Positions 1 through 9,772 are shown, counted from the first letter of the stretch. The stretch: 64,000 nucleotides of DNA from DATJPW01 sp963752855 (GCA_963752855.1 CAVVZX010000035.1:140871-204870); one strand, 5' to 3'. Program-made: numbers and translations. The notes: generated by a model not told the origin, from the sequence alone.

Positions 1-40
1 GATTGGTGAGGTACGTTTACAAAGTGACAGCGGATGTTGT
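1..40 (+). repeat. Direct repeat of a molybdopterin-oxidoreductase gene tail
   Basis: The first 40 bases match positions 4864-4904 with one missing G and about three substitutions. In both places the sequence reads as the end of the same protein (…YVYKVTADVV…). So the window opens inside the 3' end of a second copy, or a misassembled copy, of the Oxidored_molyb-type gene described at 4565-4914. The glycosyltransferase block lies between the two copies. Confidence 0.7.
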
Positions 41-71
41 TAGGAGTTGAGGTCAGCGAGCATAAGGCGGG

Positions 72-326
72 ATGGTTGCAAGCTGGAAAGATCCACTCGG
101 AAGAAAATCCAACCAGTCAATCTTATTGACAGAGACGCCTAGAATTAGTTACGCTCAAAAAATGCCAAATCAGGCTTTTTCAGTAATAAGACGCTATCTT
201 GCGGTCCTCCTGCCTTTGAGTGACCATCCGGAGTCTTTGAAGTTGGCAGGACCACACTACCGAGACCGGATTCAGGGGCAACCCCTCGGAATTGGCAAGA
301 CCGCCCCATTCCGGCGAAGACGGTAG
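72..326 (+). other. Possible coding remnant, unidentified
   Basis: An open frame of 84 codons ends just before the first glycosyltransferase. The part from about 170 on has coding-like composition (…DHPESLKLAGPHYRDRI…), but I recognise no family and the start is not convincing. It may be the tail of another sugar-pathway gene whose upstream part is frameshifted. Treat it as a remnant, not as a gene. Confidence 0.25.
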
Positions 327-341
327 ATCACGCCGTTCCGA

Positions 342-1427
342 ATGTTTATCTTGCCCAAAATGGATACATCTAGTGCCCCAATCGTTAGCGTGGTGATGTC
401 CGTCTATAACGGGGGATCTTTTCTGCAAGAGGCCGTGCAGAGTATCCTCAGACAGGCGTTCGGTCGACTTGAGCTGATCGTCATCAATGACGCCTCCACT
501 GATAACACAGCTGAAATACTGCACAATTGTCGGAGGGCGGACAATCGCGTTGTCATTTGTGACCAAGAGCCGCGGGCTCATAGCGTCTTTGAACAGGGGA
601 TGCAGACTGGCGAAGGGCAAGTATATCGCGTGGATGGATGCTGACGACATCTGTGACGTGCGGCGCCTGGAGACGCAAGTCTCTTTTCTGGAAGCCCATC
701 CCGAGATAGGAATCGTCGGGTCCGGCGTCTTGATTGTGGACGAACAGGGCGAGGTGATACACCATCAGGCAATGCCGACACGTCCGGCACTCATCCACTG
801 GCATCTTGCTTTTGAGAACTGTTTCGTGAATTCGTCGGTAATGATGCGAAGGGATGTTGCACAATCCCTGAATTACTACAGCCCAGGCGTCCTGCTTGCG
901 GAAGACTACGACCTGTGGAGCCGGGCGCTCGTGGTTACCCGATTGACAAACCTGCCGGACGTGTCGGTACAAAGACGGGAATGGGGAGGCAATATCAGTA
1001 CAGTCCGTTTTTCCGAAATGGAACTTACGGCATGCACCATCAGCCGCTCTATTTTGGAAGGCATACTCGGCCGTGCTGTGGACGTGGAAACGGTAGCCTG
1101 CGCCAGGCGGTTCCTCGTCCTTAGACAACCTCCCCGGTCCATGGAGGAGGTGCGCAGCGTCGCTCTCTTGTGCGGGATTTGCATAAGGATTACCAAGCAA
1201 ATAGTCCGCTTGAGACGGACGATTCCAGGGAGCTGGCCCGGGATGTTGGCCTCAAGTTCGCCCGACTGGCCATAGGGGCGCTCCGGATTTCACCGTGGGA
1301 AGGTCTTGGCCTCGCCGTTGACGCGCTTCGTCTGAACCCTGGTGACTTGTCAATGCGAACGTTGAGAAGGATATTGCGAAGACTCACTGGAGGTCTCGGT
1401 CCAGCAGTAACGCAGAAACAAAAATGA
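342..1427 (+). pseudogene. Family 2 glycosyltransferase, frameshifted
   Basis: GT2 enzymes transfer a sugar from a nucleotide donor during surface polysaccharide synthesis, at the inner face of the membrane. The N-terminus carries the family signature (VSVVMSVYNGG, then VINDASTDNT). The metal-binding DxD motif appears as WMDADD at about 632-650, followed by the NSSVMMRR and LAEDYDLWSR stretches typical of GT2 acceptor regions. Reading needs three segments in two frames: frame 3 up to about 580, frame 1 to about 1185, then frame 3 to the TGA at 1425. Joined, they give roughly 360 residues, a normal length, so nothing seems missing apart from the two frame changes. Start could be ATG 342 or ATG 360. 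It lies upstream of two more glycosyltransferases, which suggests a polysaccharide cluster extending left of the window. Confidence 0.8.
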
Positions 1428-1609
1428 GATGTGACCATTTTCCGGGGATAGAGAACGCAGAGCGCCGAGAAGTGGCTTCTTTTTGATCATGAGGGCCAGG
1501 CCATGTGAGGTTCCGTCGCGAGCCTCCGCTCAATACATTGCTTCCAGAACAGAGTATACTACAACAGAATCTTTCTGCTCTCTCTGCATTTCCGTGGATA
1601 AGGATTGTT

Positions 1610-2895
1610 ATGCGAGTTGTCCATCTTAGCACGTCCGACAGTGGGGGTGGAGCGGCCCGAGCGGCGGTGAGACTCCACAGAAGGTTGCGCGACCAGGATA
1701 CAGATTCCCAGCTTCTCGTCCAACGCAAGGAAGAAGACGAGCACACCATTCATGGCCCCACCTCGAAGATCGCAAGGGCCTTTGCATTGCTACGACCTTA
1801 TGTGGACATATTCCCGTCGTCGTGGTACAATAGGTCCAGGAAAGACGTGTGGAGTGTCGGTTGGCTGAGAAATAGGACCTTGAAGCGCACGAAGCAATTG
1901 AAACCGGATCTGGTGAATCTCCACTGGGTGGGAAGCGGTTTCCTGGCTGTGAAGGACTTGGGCCGATTCGAAGTCCCGTTGATCTGGACATTGCACGACA
2001 GCTGGGCGTTTACGGGCGGATGTCACGTGCCTTTTGACTGTTTGGGCTACCGAGAATCCTGTGGGTGCTGTCCCATTCTTTCCTCGCGGACGGCGATGGA
2101 TCTGAGCCGCTGGGTCTGGAAGAAGAAAGAGCGTGACTGGAGAGGAGCCGATCTCACCCTTGTCGCTCCCAGCACATGGATGGCCGAACGTGTCAGATTG
2201 AGCCGCTTGTTTCGTAACACACCGGTGAAAGTTATTCCAAACGGATTGGATCTCAGTGTGTATAGACCAATAGATCGACACACTGCTCGCGACATCCTCA
2301 ATCTCCCTCACGATCGTCAAATCATCTTGTCTGGGGCTATGCGATTCTTCGAGAGCCCCTATAAGGGCGCCACACAGCTTCAGGGGTGCCTTGAGAGACT
2401 CGCTTGTCAAGGATGGAACAAGGAACCCGATCTGCTCCTTTTCGGGACCTCCATGCCCCCTAAGCCTCTTTCATCGTCCTTCACAAGACGGTATGTCGGG
2501 ACCATTCACGACGACGTAACCCTTGCACTCTACTATTCTGCCTCGGATGTATTTGTGTGCTCTTCCATAGCGGAAAATCTATCCTGCACGGTGATGGAAT
2601 CATTGGCTTGTGGTACTCCTGTGGTGGCATTCGACATAGGAGGCATGTCCGACATGATCGAGCACAAGATTACTCGGGTATCCCGCACACCCATTTGATA
2701 CCGACGACTTAGCTAGGGGCGTCTCTTGGGTCATTGGGGACTACTCGCGAAAATAGGAGGCTCTCTGACGGCGCTCGCTCCAAGGTGGAAGAAAATTATT
2801 CTCTCGATAAGGTGGCGCGACGGTATGCGCAATTATATGAGGACATACTGAAGCGTATGCGTCTCGGCGTCCCCCAATCTGCTGTCGAGGGATGA
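1610..2895 (+). pseudogene. Family 4 glycosyltransferase, frameshifted near its 3' end
   Basis: A retaining GT-B glycosyltransferase of surface polysaccharide assembly. The start is ATG 1610 (MRVVHLSTSDSGGGAARA), with the glycine-rich loop expected at the N-terminus. In the donor-binding domain I see KVIPNGLDLSVYRP and, near 2600, the E…ESLACGTPVVAFDIGG motif, which carries the conserved glutamate region that contacts the nucleotide sugar. The main frame stops at 2698, but the family's C-terminal segment continues in other frames (HPFDTDDLARGVSWVIGDYSR, then SKVEENYSLDKVARRYAQLY) to the TGA at 2893. Frame changes fall near 2670 and 2750. The protein would be about 428 residues if repaired. 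The region before ATG 1610 back to 1428 holds no recognisable gene. Confidence 0.8.
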
Positions 2896-2941
2896 TCGTT
2901 CCAGAAGGACGGCGTATAGGGCGGAATGAAGGGCCCAAGCC

Positions 2942-3040
2942 CACGCACATCAGGAGGCCCCGGATGTTTTCGTCAAAGCAGTGGAGCAGATAAAGCGGCA
3001 TGTACCAGAGGTGTTCGTCCCCCGCATTTGTGACATTTAG
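2942..3040 (+). other. Short coding-like tail, unidentified
   Basis: About 33 codons read openly to a TAG at 3038 (…APDVFVKAVEQIKRHVPEVF…) with coding-like composition. Upstream, the frame is interrupted by stops within 20 codons. It may be the end of a small frameshifted gene between two glycosyltransferases. I recognise no family. Confidence 0.25.
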
Positions 3041-3070
3041 AGACGATCAGCTCGACGACACGAGAACCCC

Positions 3071-4220
3071 ATGAGTCTGTCTCTAAAACGACTTCTCCCC
3101 AAACCGATTCGGGACGCTCTCAGGCCTTTGGTCCGTCTGGTGAGGCGGTTACTGCGGGCGGTAATGCTCAGTGCCGTGGTTGCCATACCGCTTCCGACTC
3201 CTAGGCGAGTGCAAGTCAATTATGGACTCCCGGTGAGTCTTGTCCCTCGCGGAATCCAAGCGGGAGGGATCGTCAAGTTTGGTTACCTCGCAAACGTATA
3301 CCTTCACAGGCCTTTGCGGTTCAATCTGCTGTATCTGGGGAGTTCTGCGCTCCCATCGAGGCCGTTCGGCTCTGTAAGGATGGCTCGCCGCAAAGGAGCC
3401 AAGTTCGTTTGGAACTGAACGGCGTGGGATATCCCGCGTGGACGCCACACGACTGGGTAGAGGTAAATGCGCCGATGAAGGCCTTAATCGGTCAAGCGGA
3501 CTATGTCATTTATGAGAGTGATTTTTGCAAAATCAGCGCAGACCGATTCCTGGGATTGCCCCGTTGTCCCTCGGAGAATTCTTGACAATCCGTCGACACT
3601 GAGCGGTTTCACCCTGATCGCGAATCAGATCTTGGTGCTCCCGTTTTGCTCCTTCATGCCGGGTCAGTCCACCAGGACCACCGATTTGAGGCTGCAAGTT
3701 CTGACCCTCGCTGAATTGCTGAAAATGCGGGTCAAGGCCCGACTGGTCTTTGCAGGAAGGTTTGACTGGTCGAAAGATCCAGAAGACACCCGCCGAGACA
3801 TCCGCGTCTACTTATCCGTCTGGGCATTGCAGATCAAGTGGACATGCTCCCTGCGTACTTCCTACTTGCAAGCCCCTCGATTTCCGCCGATGCCACATCT
3901 TACTTCACACCCAGGTGAACGACCCGTGCCCCACCGTGGTCTTGGAAGCCATGGCCAGCGGCTTACCGGTGGTATTCGCTGTAGCTGGCGATATCTGAAT
4001 TGGTTGGGAAAAGAAGCGGGCATTGGAGTCCGAGATGTGGCAACATGGGAAAATATTGTACGCGCCCCGGCCCCCCGAGCCCTTGCGCAAGCCGTGGTCG
4101 CCGTCTTAGCAGAATATCGATCAGTGTGCCAGCCTGGCGAGAGCACGTGGAGTCGATCGATTCGATCTGTGGCACTGGGTGCAGCGACACCGGCAGCTGT
4201 TCGAGACTCTCCTGGCATAG
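3071..4220 (+). pseudogene. Glycosyltransferase family 1/4, heavily frameshifted
   Basis: The N-terminal frame starts at ATG 3071 (MSLSLKRLLPKPIRDALRP) and runs to 3418. The protein continues in other frames: ADYVIYESDFCKISADRFLG, then LLHAGSVHQDHRFEA, TLAELLKMRVKARLVFAGRF, GIADQVDMLPAY and finally TVVLEAMASGLPVVFAVAGDI, the donor-binding motif of GT4 enzymes. It ends at the TAG at 4218 after …RFDLWHWVQRHRQLFETLLA. At least four frame changes are needed. All parts of a ~380-residue GT-B enzyme are present in order, so the gene itself looks full length and the breaks look like indels. It forms a same-strand series with the two glycosyltransferases upstream. Confidence 0.7.
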
Positions 4221-4564
4221 ATATTCGCTATGGGTCAACGCAAATGGTGCTTTTGCGGCCGATTCATGATCTGCTTCCCGAATACTTCCGGCATCGTCTG
4301 GTGCGAATTTGCTAGGCATGCTCGGTGTCCATGAGCCCGGATCCGAATCCGTCAAAAGCTGGACCCAATTCCCGCGTCGTTCCCGAAAAACGGAAAGTAT
4401 CTTCCCGTCCAGCGGCCGAGAAAGAATCCGATCGCAAACAGGGCGACTGCCTGTTCAGATCTCAACTTGTCACTCCCGTGAAATGGATTGAGGCAGATCG
4501 GGGTATCCTCAGCGTCGCCTTTTGAGGGTGTATCAGTGGAAAACATCTCTATATTCATCTATGA
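4221..4564. other. No recognisable gene
   Basis: Several open frames of 60-70 codons overlap here on both strands, but none shows a family motif or a convincing ribosome site. The stretch separates the last glycosyltransferase from the molybdopterin-domain remnant. Given the frameshift density nearby, a missed damaged gene is possible. Confidence 0.4.
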
Positions 4565-4914
4565 TTGTCATGCCTCCAAAACGTAACTGAGCAGTCGAGA
4601 ACAGTCAATGCGCCGGCGGTATTAAGCGTGCGTGTGCCGAGCATTTCAGTGAGGGAGCTGCTGACCGGGGCTGAAGTTAGCAAAGACGTGAACTACGTTA
4701 CATTTCGAGGCCCTGAAGGTAATTATGAAAAAGTGCTTGAAGGTCCCTTTGGACGATGTGCTCTCGGACAAGGTTTTCCTGGCATATCAGGTCAACGGCG
4801 AGGTCCTGCCGCGAAAGCACGGCTTTCCGCTTGCGCGTCGTGGCCGAAGGTTACTACGGATCGGATTGGGTGAAGTACGTTTACAAAGTGACAGCGGACG
4901 TTGTCCCGGCGTAA
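4565..4914 (+). pseudogene. C-terminal remnant of a sulfite-oxidase-type molybdopterin oxidoreductase
   Basis: Reading across frames gives VNYVTFRGPEGNYEKVLEGP, then LDDVLSDKVFLAYQVNGE, LPRKHGFPLR, VVAEGYYGSDWVKYVYKVTAD and a stop at 4912. The order (partial residues of the substrate pocket, 'LAYQVNGE.LP..HGFPLR', then 'GYYG..WVKY') is the C-terminal half of the Oxidored_molyb domain of the sulfite oxidase/YedY family, which binds the molybdopterin cofactor. The N-terminal half with the cofactor-ligating cysteine is not visible. Two or more frame changes are needed. The last 41 bases recur at the very start of the window. Confidence 0.6.
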
Positions 4915-4991
4915 AATTTGTGAATTGTCGCAATAGATACAAGCATTCAGAGCATTAGATTTCAATGGGCAACGGAGGCAGGATGAGAGCA

Positions 4992-5010
4992 GGGCGACCG
5001 CCGGTCGCCC
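4992..5010. repeat. Short palindromic repeat, GGGCGAC…GTCGCCC family variant
   Basis: GGGCGACCGCCGGTCGCCC is a near-perfect palindrome. It is a variant of the repeat GGGCGACTGGCGAGTCGCCC seen at 30596, 39676, 57369 and 63159. All copies lie between genes. Confidence 0.6.
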
Positions 5011-5124
5011 CTACGAACTAATCAATGTTCAAGTTCGGCAGAAACACTAACACCGAAAAATGTGACCTGACCAGAAATAGAAACCATTCTGATTACTACA
5101 CATATAAGAGTTTTTTGAAGGAGG

Positions 5125-5164
5125 TGCAGGAGGAAACTTTTTTGCAAAAAAGTTCCCTCCTGCA
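5125..5164. terminator. Long hairpin downstream of the qmo operon
   Basis: TGCAGGAGG and CCTCCTGCA flank an inner palindrome AACTTTTTTGCAAAAAAGTT, giving an almost unbroken stem of about 19 bp with a tiny loop. It lies 38 bases past the stop of the minus-strand HdrD-like gene, so it probably ends that transcript, although no separate U-run follows. Related AACTTTT…AAAAGTT hairpins occur at 11241 and 34124. Confidence 0.55.
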
Positions 5165-5201
5165 TTCCTTTTTCTTCCTCTTCCTCTCCTCCTCTCTTCC
5201 C

Positions 5202-6365
5202 TTACAGCTTTTCGGCTATGAGTTCGGAGAGGTCGAGCACCTTGAGCTGGTCTGCTTTGCCCATGACGTTGCAGGAATCTTCCAGCATGGTTATGCAGTA
5301 TGGACAAGCCGTTGCCAGAGTTTGAGCGCCTGCGTTCAGGGCCTCGGTGATCCGCAGTTCCGCGAATCGTTCTCCGGCCTTGGTTTCCATCCAGACGCGT
5401 CCACCGCCGCCTCCACAGCACAAGCTGTTCTTTCGGTTCCTGGAGAGTTCCTTCAGTTCCGCGCCCGGTAAAGCTGAAATGAGGTCCCGAGGCGGATTGT
5501 ATACCTCGCTGTGACGCCCGAGATAACAGGGATCGTGAAGAGCAACGGCTCCGGCCGCGTCTCCGGAAAGCTTCAGCTTCCCGTCAGCGACAGCTTGGGA
5601 GAGGACCTCAGTATAGTGAACTACTTCCCATTTTCCGCCCAGTTCCGGGTACTCGTTCTTGAAGGTGTACAGGCAGTGCGGAGAAGTAACGATGATCTTC
5701 TTCACGCCCTTGCCGTTATAAAGCTCGATATTCGACTGGGCCAATTTTTGGAATAGCGCCTCGTCTCCCACCTTGCGGATCGACTCTCCGCAGCAGCTCT
5801 CTTCGTTACCTATAGTCCCGAAGCTGATGCCGGCGGCCTTAAGCGCCTTTGCCACCGATCGAGCTATCTTCTGGCTCCTTACGTCGTAGCAGGAAGTGCA
5901 GCAGACAAACAGGAAATATTCAGTGGAATCCGGGGAGAAGGTTGGCACGTCAGCGTCTTTCATCCACTCAGTGCGTTTGCTGCGATCCCCGGACCACGGA
6001 TTGCCCTGTGAGTGCAAACTGCCCGCAATGGGTTTGAGGCTTGGAGGTATGGTGCCCACTTCTGCGAGCATGCTTCGCATCCCACGCACGTTACCTATTA
6101 TATCCACCCCTCGGGGGCAGCGATCAACGCAGGCCCTGCACGTAGTGCACGCAAAAAGGCAGTTTTCGGACTCAAATCCTTCAAGCCCCAGTTGTCCCAT
6201 TCGCTGGACAACCCTCACGTTGAACTGTTCCGATGCTTCGCCCGGGACCAGACGGTACGGACATGTTCCGGTACAAAGGCCGCATTGCATGCACCAGTAA
6301 AGGGTTTCCGCCCCGGACATCACGATAGCGTCACTTACTTCCAGAAAAGGTATTTTCGCTTCCAT
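5202..6365 (-). CDS. HdrD-like iron-sulfur protein (HdrC-HdrB fusion)
   Basis: Soluble electron-transfer protein with two [4Fe-4S] ferredoxin motifs (C25/C28/C31/C35 and C73/C76/C79/C83) followed by two cysteine-rich CCG domains (C155-C156…C191-C192 and C280…C316-C317-GGG). This is the order of HdrC joined to HdrB, as in HdrD of methanogens, where the CCG domains hold the catalytic noncubane cluster. At 387 residues it matches the family length. It has no membrane segment, so it is not QmoC, the HdrC-HdrE membrane subunit that normally follows qmoAB. It starts 12 bases after qmoB in one operon. By position it should be the partner that takes electrons from, or gives them to, QmoAB. Its disulfide or other substrate is unknown. 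Confidence 0.85.
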   Translation of the reverse strand: MEAKIPFLEVSDAIVMSGAETLYWCMQCGLCTGTCPYRLVPGEASEQFNVRVVQRMGQLGLEGFESENCLFACTTCRACVDRCPRGVDIIGNVRGMRSMLAEVGTIPPSLKPIAGSLHSQGNPWSGDRSKRTEWMKDADVPTFSPDSTEYFLFVCCTSCYDVRSQKIARSVAKALKAAGISFGTIGNEESCCGESIRKVGDEALFQKLAQSNIELYNGKGVKKIIVTSPHCLYTFKNEYPELGGKWEVVHYTEVLSQAVADGKLKLSGDAAGAVALHDPCYLGRHSEVYNPPRDLISALPGAELKELSRNRKNSLCCGGGGGRVWMETKAGERFAELRITEALNAGAQTLATACPYCITMLEDSCNVMGKADQLKVLDLSELIAEKL

Positions 6366-6377
6366 TTCAATTCCTTC

Positions 6378-8513
6378 TTAGAAACCCTTGTACGGGTTTG
6401 CCCCAAGCTCTTGCAGTCTCGCTGAGAATTCGTCGAGGATGCTCGGGATCCGATGATAATCGTCAATCGCGAGTTGTTCGACCCTGATTCGATCCGATTC
6501 GAGCACCAGTCGATCAAGGGTCTCTTTGATCTTCTCCATGCGAGTGTTGGCCAGCTCGCTCCCTTTGATGAAGTGGCACTGGTAGTCATCGCCATAGCGA
6601 CAACCGAATAGGATCACACCGTCGATGCCTTTAGAAAGGGCATCCGCAATCCAAACCAGATTCAATGAGCCCAGGCACCTCAATGGTATGAAGCGCACCC
6701 ACGGACTATATTGTAACCTGTTGAGCCCAACCATGTCCACAGCCGGAAAAGAGTCGTTTTCGCAGATCAGGCCGAGAATTCTCGGTTTTTCATCATATTC
6801 GTCAGGAACGTGGATCGACTTGATCATCGAGCCGATCATGTCCACCGAGTAGTTGTTAAATGAGATTATGCGCTCCGGGCAGGAACCCATGCAGATGGCG
6901 CATCGCCTACAGCGTGTCGGATGGGGCAGCGGAGTCCCCTTCTCATCTTCGTTGTACATCCCGAACGGGCACTCTTCGGTGCAGCGTTTGCACTGTGTGC
7001 AGCGCTGAAGAAAGAGATCGGGATATGACATATCTCCGGCCCTGGGATGCACGGCTCTCCCTTGCGCTGTTAGCTCTACGCACTGGATGGCTTTCAAAGC
7101 CGCTCCGGTTCCGTCATTGGTGGATCTGGTCGCGGTCATCGGCTGCCTGACGCAGCCCGCGGCGTAAATACCGGTTCGCCTAGTCTCATAAGGGAAGCAC
7201 ACGAAATGTGAATCCGGAAAGCCGTACTTCAACTCAGGCATGGCCGGCCCTTGGCGGTACTCCAGGTTGAGGACCGGATCGTCCAACACGGCAGGCTGCA
7301 TACCCGTCGCGAGAACCACGAGGTCCGCCTCAAACATCAGCGGTTCTCCCAGCAATTGGTCCATTGCTTCGAGACTCAGTTTTCGTTCCGAGCCCTCGCT
7401 GATAGCAACCTTCGCCGTATCGGTCTTCACGAAAACAACGCCATCTTTTTGGACCTTCTTATAAAATTCCTCATGCTGTTCCGGTGTCCGTATGTCCTTG
7501 TAAAGGACGAACACCTTGTTTTCCGGATTCTGTTCTTTCACGTAAACAGCCTGTTTCAGAGACACCCGGCAACAGACGGCGCTGCAATAGGGCAGATGGT
7601 CAGGGTCTCTTGAACCGGCGCATTGGATAAAAGCGACTACGGAAGGCTCGGACCCGTCTGAAGGACAGGTTATTTTGCCAGCCTTCGCCATTTCTTCCAT
7701 TTGAACACTGGTAATGACATCAGGAAATTTGCCGTAACTCAAATGTTCAAGTTTCGTCGGGTCATACGGCTTCCAACCTGCCGCCAGCACAATCGAGCCT
7801 ATGCGCTGGGTCTCGCCGTTGGTTAGAGTCACGTCGAACATTCCCGGCGCGCCTGCAATCTTCTGAATCGATGTCCCCGTATGGATCTTGATGCCGGAGT
7901 GCGCCTTCACCTGATCGATAGTCTGTTGAATGGTAATTTCTTCTATTTCCTGGTATGGCGGCGCTGTTGGGGTGTTCTTACTCCATTTCGCCATATGTCC
8001 GCCTAATTCAGGCTCTTTTTCCACAAGAGTAACCGAATAGCCTGCCTGCGCGGCGTCCAGAGAAGCCTGCAAGCCTGCGGCGCCGCCTCCGATCACCAGG
8101 ACGGTTTTGTCTATCGCTTCCAAATAGGGTTTCGGAAGAGTGCTTTTCTCGACCTTGATGATGCCCATTCGGAGATAGTCCTCGGCCATCATCTGAGTGT
8201 CTTCATGGCCCGGAGGCTGGCACCATGCCACATGCTCTCTGATATTGACCCGTTCGACAATTGTGGTCATGGGATCGAATGAGAAAACATCGGTCTTGAC
8301 CCTTCCGGAACATGCTGCGATCACTGCGCAATTAATCTCTCCGGATTCGAGGTCGGCCCTAATGAGGCCGGCGCCTTCTTCGCCACACATGATTGGGTGG
8401 TCTAAGCATTTCGCTATCTTGAACTCGTTCGCAACTGCGGAGAGGGCTTCCAGGTCTATGGATTCTCCTATACCGCATCCCGAGCATATATAAACTCCGA
8501 TTTTCTGATCCAT
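6378..8513 (-). CDS. qmoB: QmoB-like HdrA flavoprotein with MvhD-like C-terminus
   Basis: HdrA-family FAD protein of 711 residues. The N-terminal 130 residues form a Cys-containing domain. A dinucleotide-binding site follows (VIGGGAAGLQASLDAAQ, about 140-155). Two ferredoxin motifs (CTQCKRCTEECP and CRRCAICMGSCP) sit around residues 510-560. The last ~130 residues form a MvhD/FlpD-like domain (FGCRYGDDYQCHF). This order and length fit QmoB of sulfate reducers, which works with QmoA in passing electrons between quinone and APS reductase. No aprAB lies in the window. It starts five bases after qmoA ends. A related HdrA role in electron bifurcation cannot be excluded. The conserved Cys residues are all Cys, with no in-frame UGA. 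Confidence 0.85.
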   Translation of the reverse strand: MDQKIGVYICSGCGIGESIDLEALSAVANEFKIAKCLDHPIMCGEEGAGLIRADLESGEINCAVIAACSGRVKTDVFSFDPMTTIVERVNIREHVAWCQPPGHEDTQMMAEDYLRMGIIKVEKSTLPKPYLEAIDKTVLVIGGGAAGLQASLDAAQAGYSVTLVEKEPELGGHMAKWSKNTPTAPPYQEIEEITIQQTIDQVKAHSGIKIHTGTSIQKIAGAPGMFDVTLTNGETQRIGSIVLAAGWKPYDPTKLEHLSYGKFPDVITSVQMEEMAKAGKITCPSDGSEPSVVAFIQCAGSRDPDHLPYCSAVCCRVSLKQAVYVKEQNPENKVFVLYKDIRTPEQHEEFYKKVQKDGVVFVKTDTAKVAISEGSERKLSLEAMDQLLGEPLMFEADLVVLATGMQPAVLDDPVLNLEYRQGPAMPELKYGFPDSHFVCFPYETRRTGIYAAGCVRQPMTATRSTNDGTGAALKAIQCVELTAQGRAVHPRAGDMSYPDLFLQRCTQCKRCTEECPFGMYNEDEKGTPLPHPTRCRRCAICMGSCPERIISFNNYSVDMIGSMIKSIHVPDEYDEKPRILGLICENDSFPAVDMVGLNRLQYSPWVRFIPLRCLGSLNLVWIADALSKGIDGVILFGCRYGDDYQCHFIKGSELANTRMEKIKETLDRLVLESDRIRVEQLAIDDYHRIPSILDEFSARLQELGANPYKGF

Positions 8514-8518
8514 GAAGG

Positions 8519-9772
8519 TTACCTCCCCATCGTACGCTGAATAGCTTTTAGGGCCGCCGCTGTCGCATCCTGGAGCGAGGCCGCAACTTCCATGGGAGCC
8601 TTAACGCAGCCCGCCGGCACGATGCCTGATGAACCGGATGAGGTCACGAAGCCGAATTCATCGTATTCCATCTCGATGTTCGGCTTCAGTGTGGCGGTTC
8701 CAGGTACCATGCCTACTGCCAGGACCGCAAGATCGACCACCTGCTTGACCTTGCCTCCTGCGCCTATATCTTCGCCCTCGACCAGGACGCCTCCTGATTC
8801 AGGGTCGGCGGAAATCCGGGCGATTTTGCTCTTGATAAGGCTGACGTTTTCGTCCTGATCGACCTTGGTGTAAAAATCTTCGTATTTGCCCATAGCTCGA
8901 ACATCGATGTAGTAAATATAGGCTTTGCTTTCAGGGACACGCTCTCGAATATAGGTGGCTTGTTTCAGAGACGCCAGGCAACAGATCCCCGAGCAATATT
9001 TCAAATGATTTTCATCGCGTGAACCTGCGCATTGGACAAATGCGACGCTATTGACTTCCTTCCCGTCAGAAGGTCTGAGGATCCGACCCTGAGTAGGGCC
9101 GTTGTACGCGGCGAGGCGCTCAAACATAACACTGGTAACAACATTCGGGATCATGCCCAGACCGAGGTAATCGACCTTCGTGGCATCGTAAGGCTCCCAG
9201 CCCGTTGCCCAGACTACAGCTCCTACGTTGTAGGTAATTTTTGCGGCCTGCATATCCAGATCTATGGCGTTATAGGCGCAGGCGTCAGCGCACTTTTGCG
9301 CGTCCGCTGTCCCGATGATCTCGGGCGCCAGCACGTATTTGAATGGGAACGCCATCGCGTGCGGCAGGTACGCCGCCTTCGTCTTGTCCATGTCATAATT
9401 CGCCGCGTTCGGGATCTCGGTTTCGCACACTTCGCCGCACTTGCCGCACACCGTACAGTTATCGTTCACATAACGGGGGCTTACTTGGACAGTCACTTCG
9501 TAATTACCGGGACCGCCGGAAATTGATTCCACCTCGGCAAGAGTATGGAATTTTATCTTAGGATTTTGCTTGATGCGCTTGAAATTGATTTCAAGACCGC
9601 AGGTCGGAGGGCACAGTTTGGGAAAATACTGATTGAGAAGCGCCACGCGACCTCCCAGATAAGGATTTTTTTCGACGATGACTGCTTCCGCTCCGGCTTC
9701 CGCGGCTTCCAGCGCCGCGGTAATCCCGCTTATTCCGCCTCCGATGACCAGGATTTTTCGTTCTGGCATCAC
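8519..9772 (-). CDS. qmoA: QmoA-like HdrA flavoprotein
   Basis: FAD protein of 417 residues related to HdrA. The N-terminal nucleotide-binding loop is ILVIGGGISGITAALEAAEAG. Then come LCPPTCGLEINF, a hallmark of QmoA, and one ferredoxin motif C106-C109-C112-C116. A second FAD-domain segment (…DLAVLAVGM…) and the C-terminal PAGCVKAPMEVAASLQDATAAA motif close the protein. Length matches QmoA. First gene of the operon; a good GGAGG lies upstream. GTG 9772 and ATG 9769 are both possible starts; an ATG at 9776 reads a different, short frame. In known sulfate reducers QmoA and QmoB form the soluble part of the Qmo complex. Confidence 0.88.
   Translation of the reverse strand: MMPERKILVIGGGISGITAALEAAEAGAEAVIVEKNPYLGGRVALLNQYFPKLCPPTCGLEINFKRIKQNPKIKFHTLAEVESISGGPGNYEVTVQVSPRYVNDNCTVCGKCGEVCETEIPNAANYDMDKTKAAYLPHAMAFPFKYVLAPEIIGTADAQKCADACAYNAIDLDMQAAKITYNVGAVVWATGWEPYDATKVDYLGLGMIPNVVTSVMFERLAAYNGPTQGRILRPSDGKEVNSVAFVQCAGSRDENHLKYCSGICCLASLKQATYIRERVPESKAYIYYIDVRAMGKYEDFYTKVDQDENVSLIKSKIARISADPESGGVLVEGEDIGAGGKVKQVVDLAVLAVGMVPGTATLKPNIEMEYDEFGFVTSSGSSGIVPAGCVKAPMEVAASLQDATAAALKAIQRTMGR

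Noticed and set aside
553..1200. 215-codon minus-strand frame opposite the first glycosyltransferase
   Set aside because: The plus strand carries clear GT2 motifs; the minus frame has none.
1790..2410. 206-codon minus-strand frame opposite the second glycosyltransferase
   Set aside because: Shadow of the GT4 gene; no motif or start site.
5202..6365. QmoC
   Set aside because: The protein has two CCG domains and no membrane helices, so it is HdrC-HdrB rather than the HdrC-HdrE type of QmoC.
9032..9526. 164-codon plus-strand frame inside qmoA
   Set aside because: Antisense of a strongly conserved gene, no independent support.
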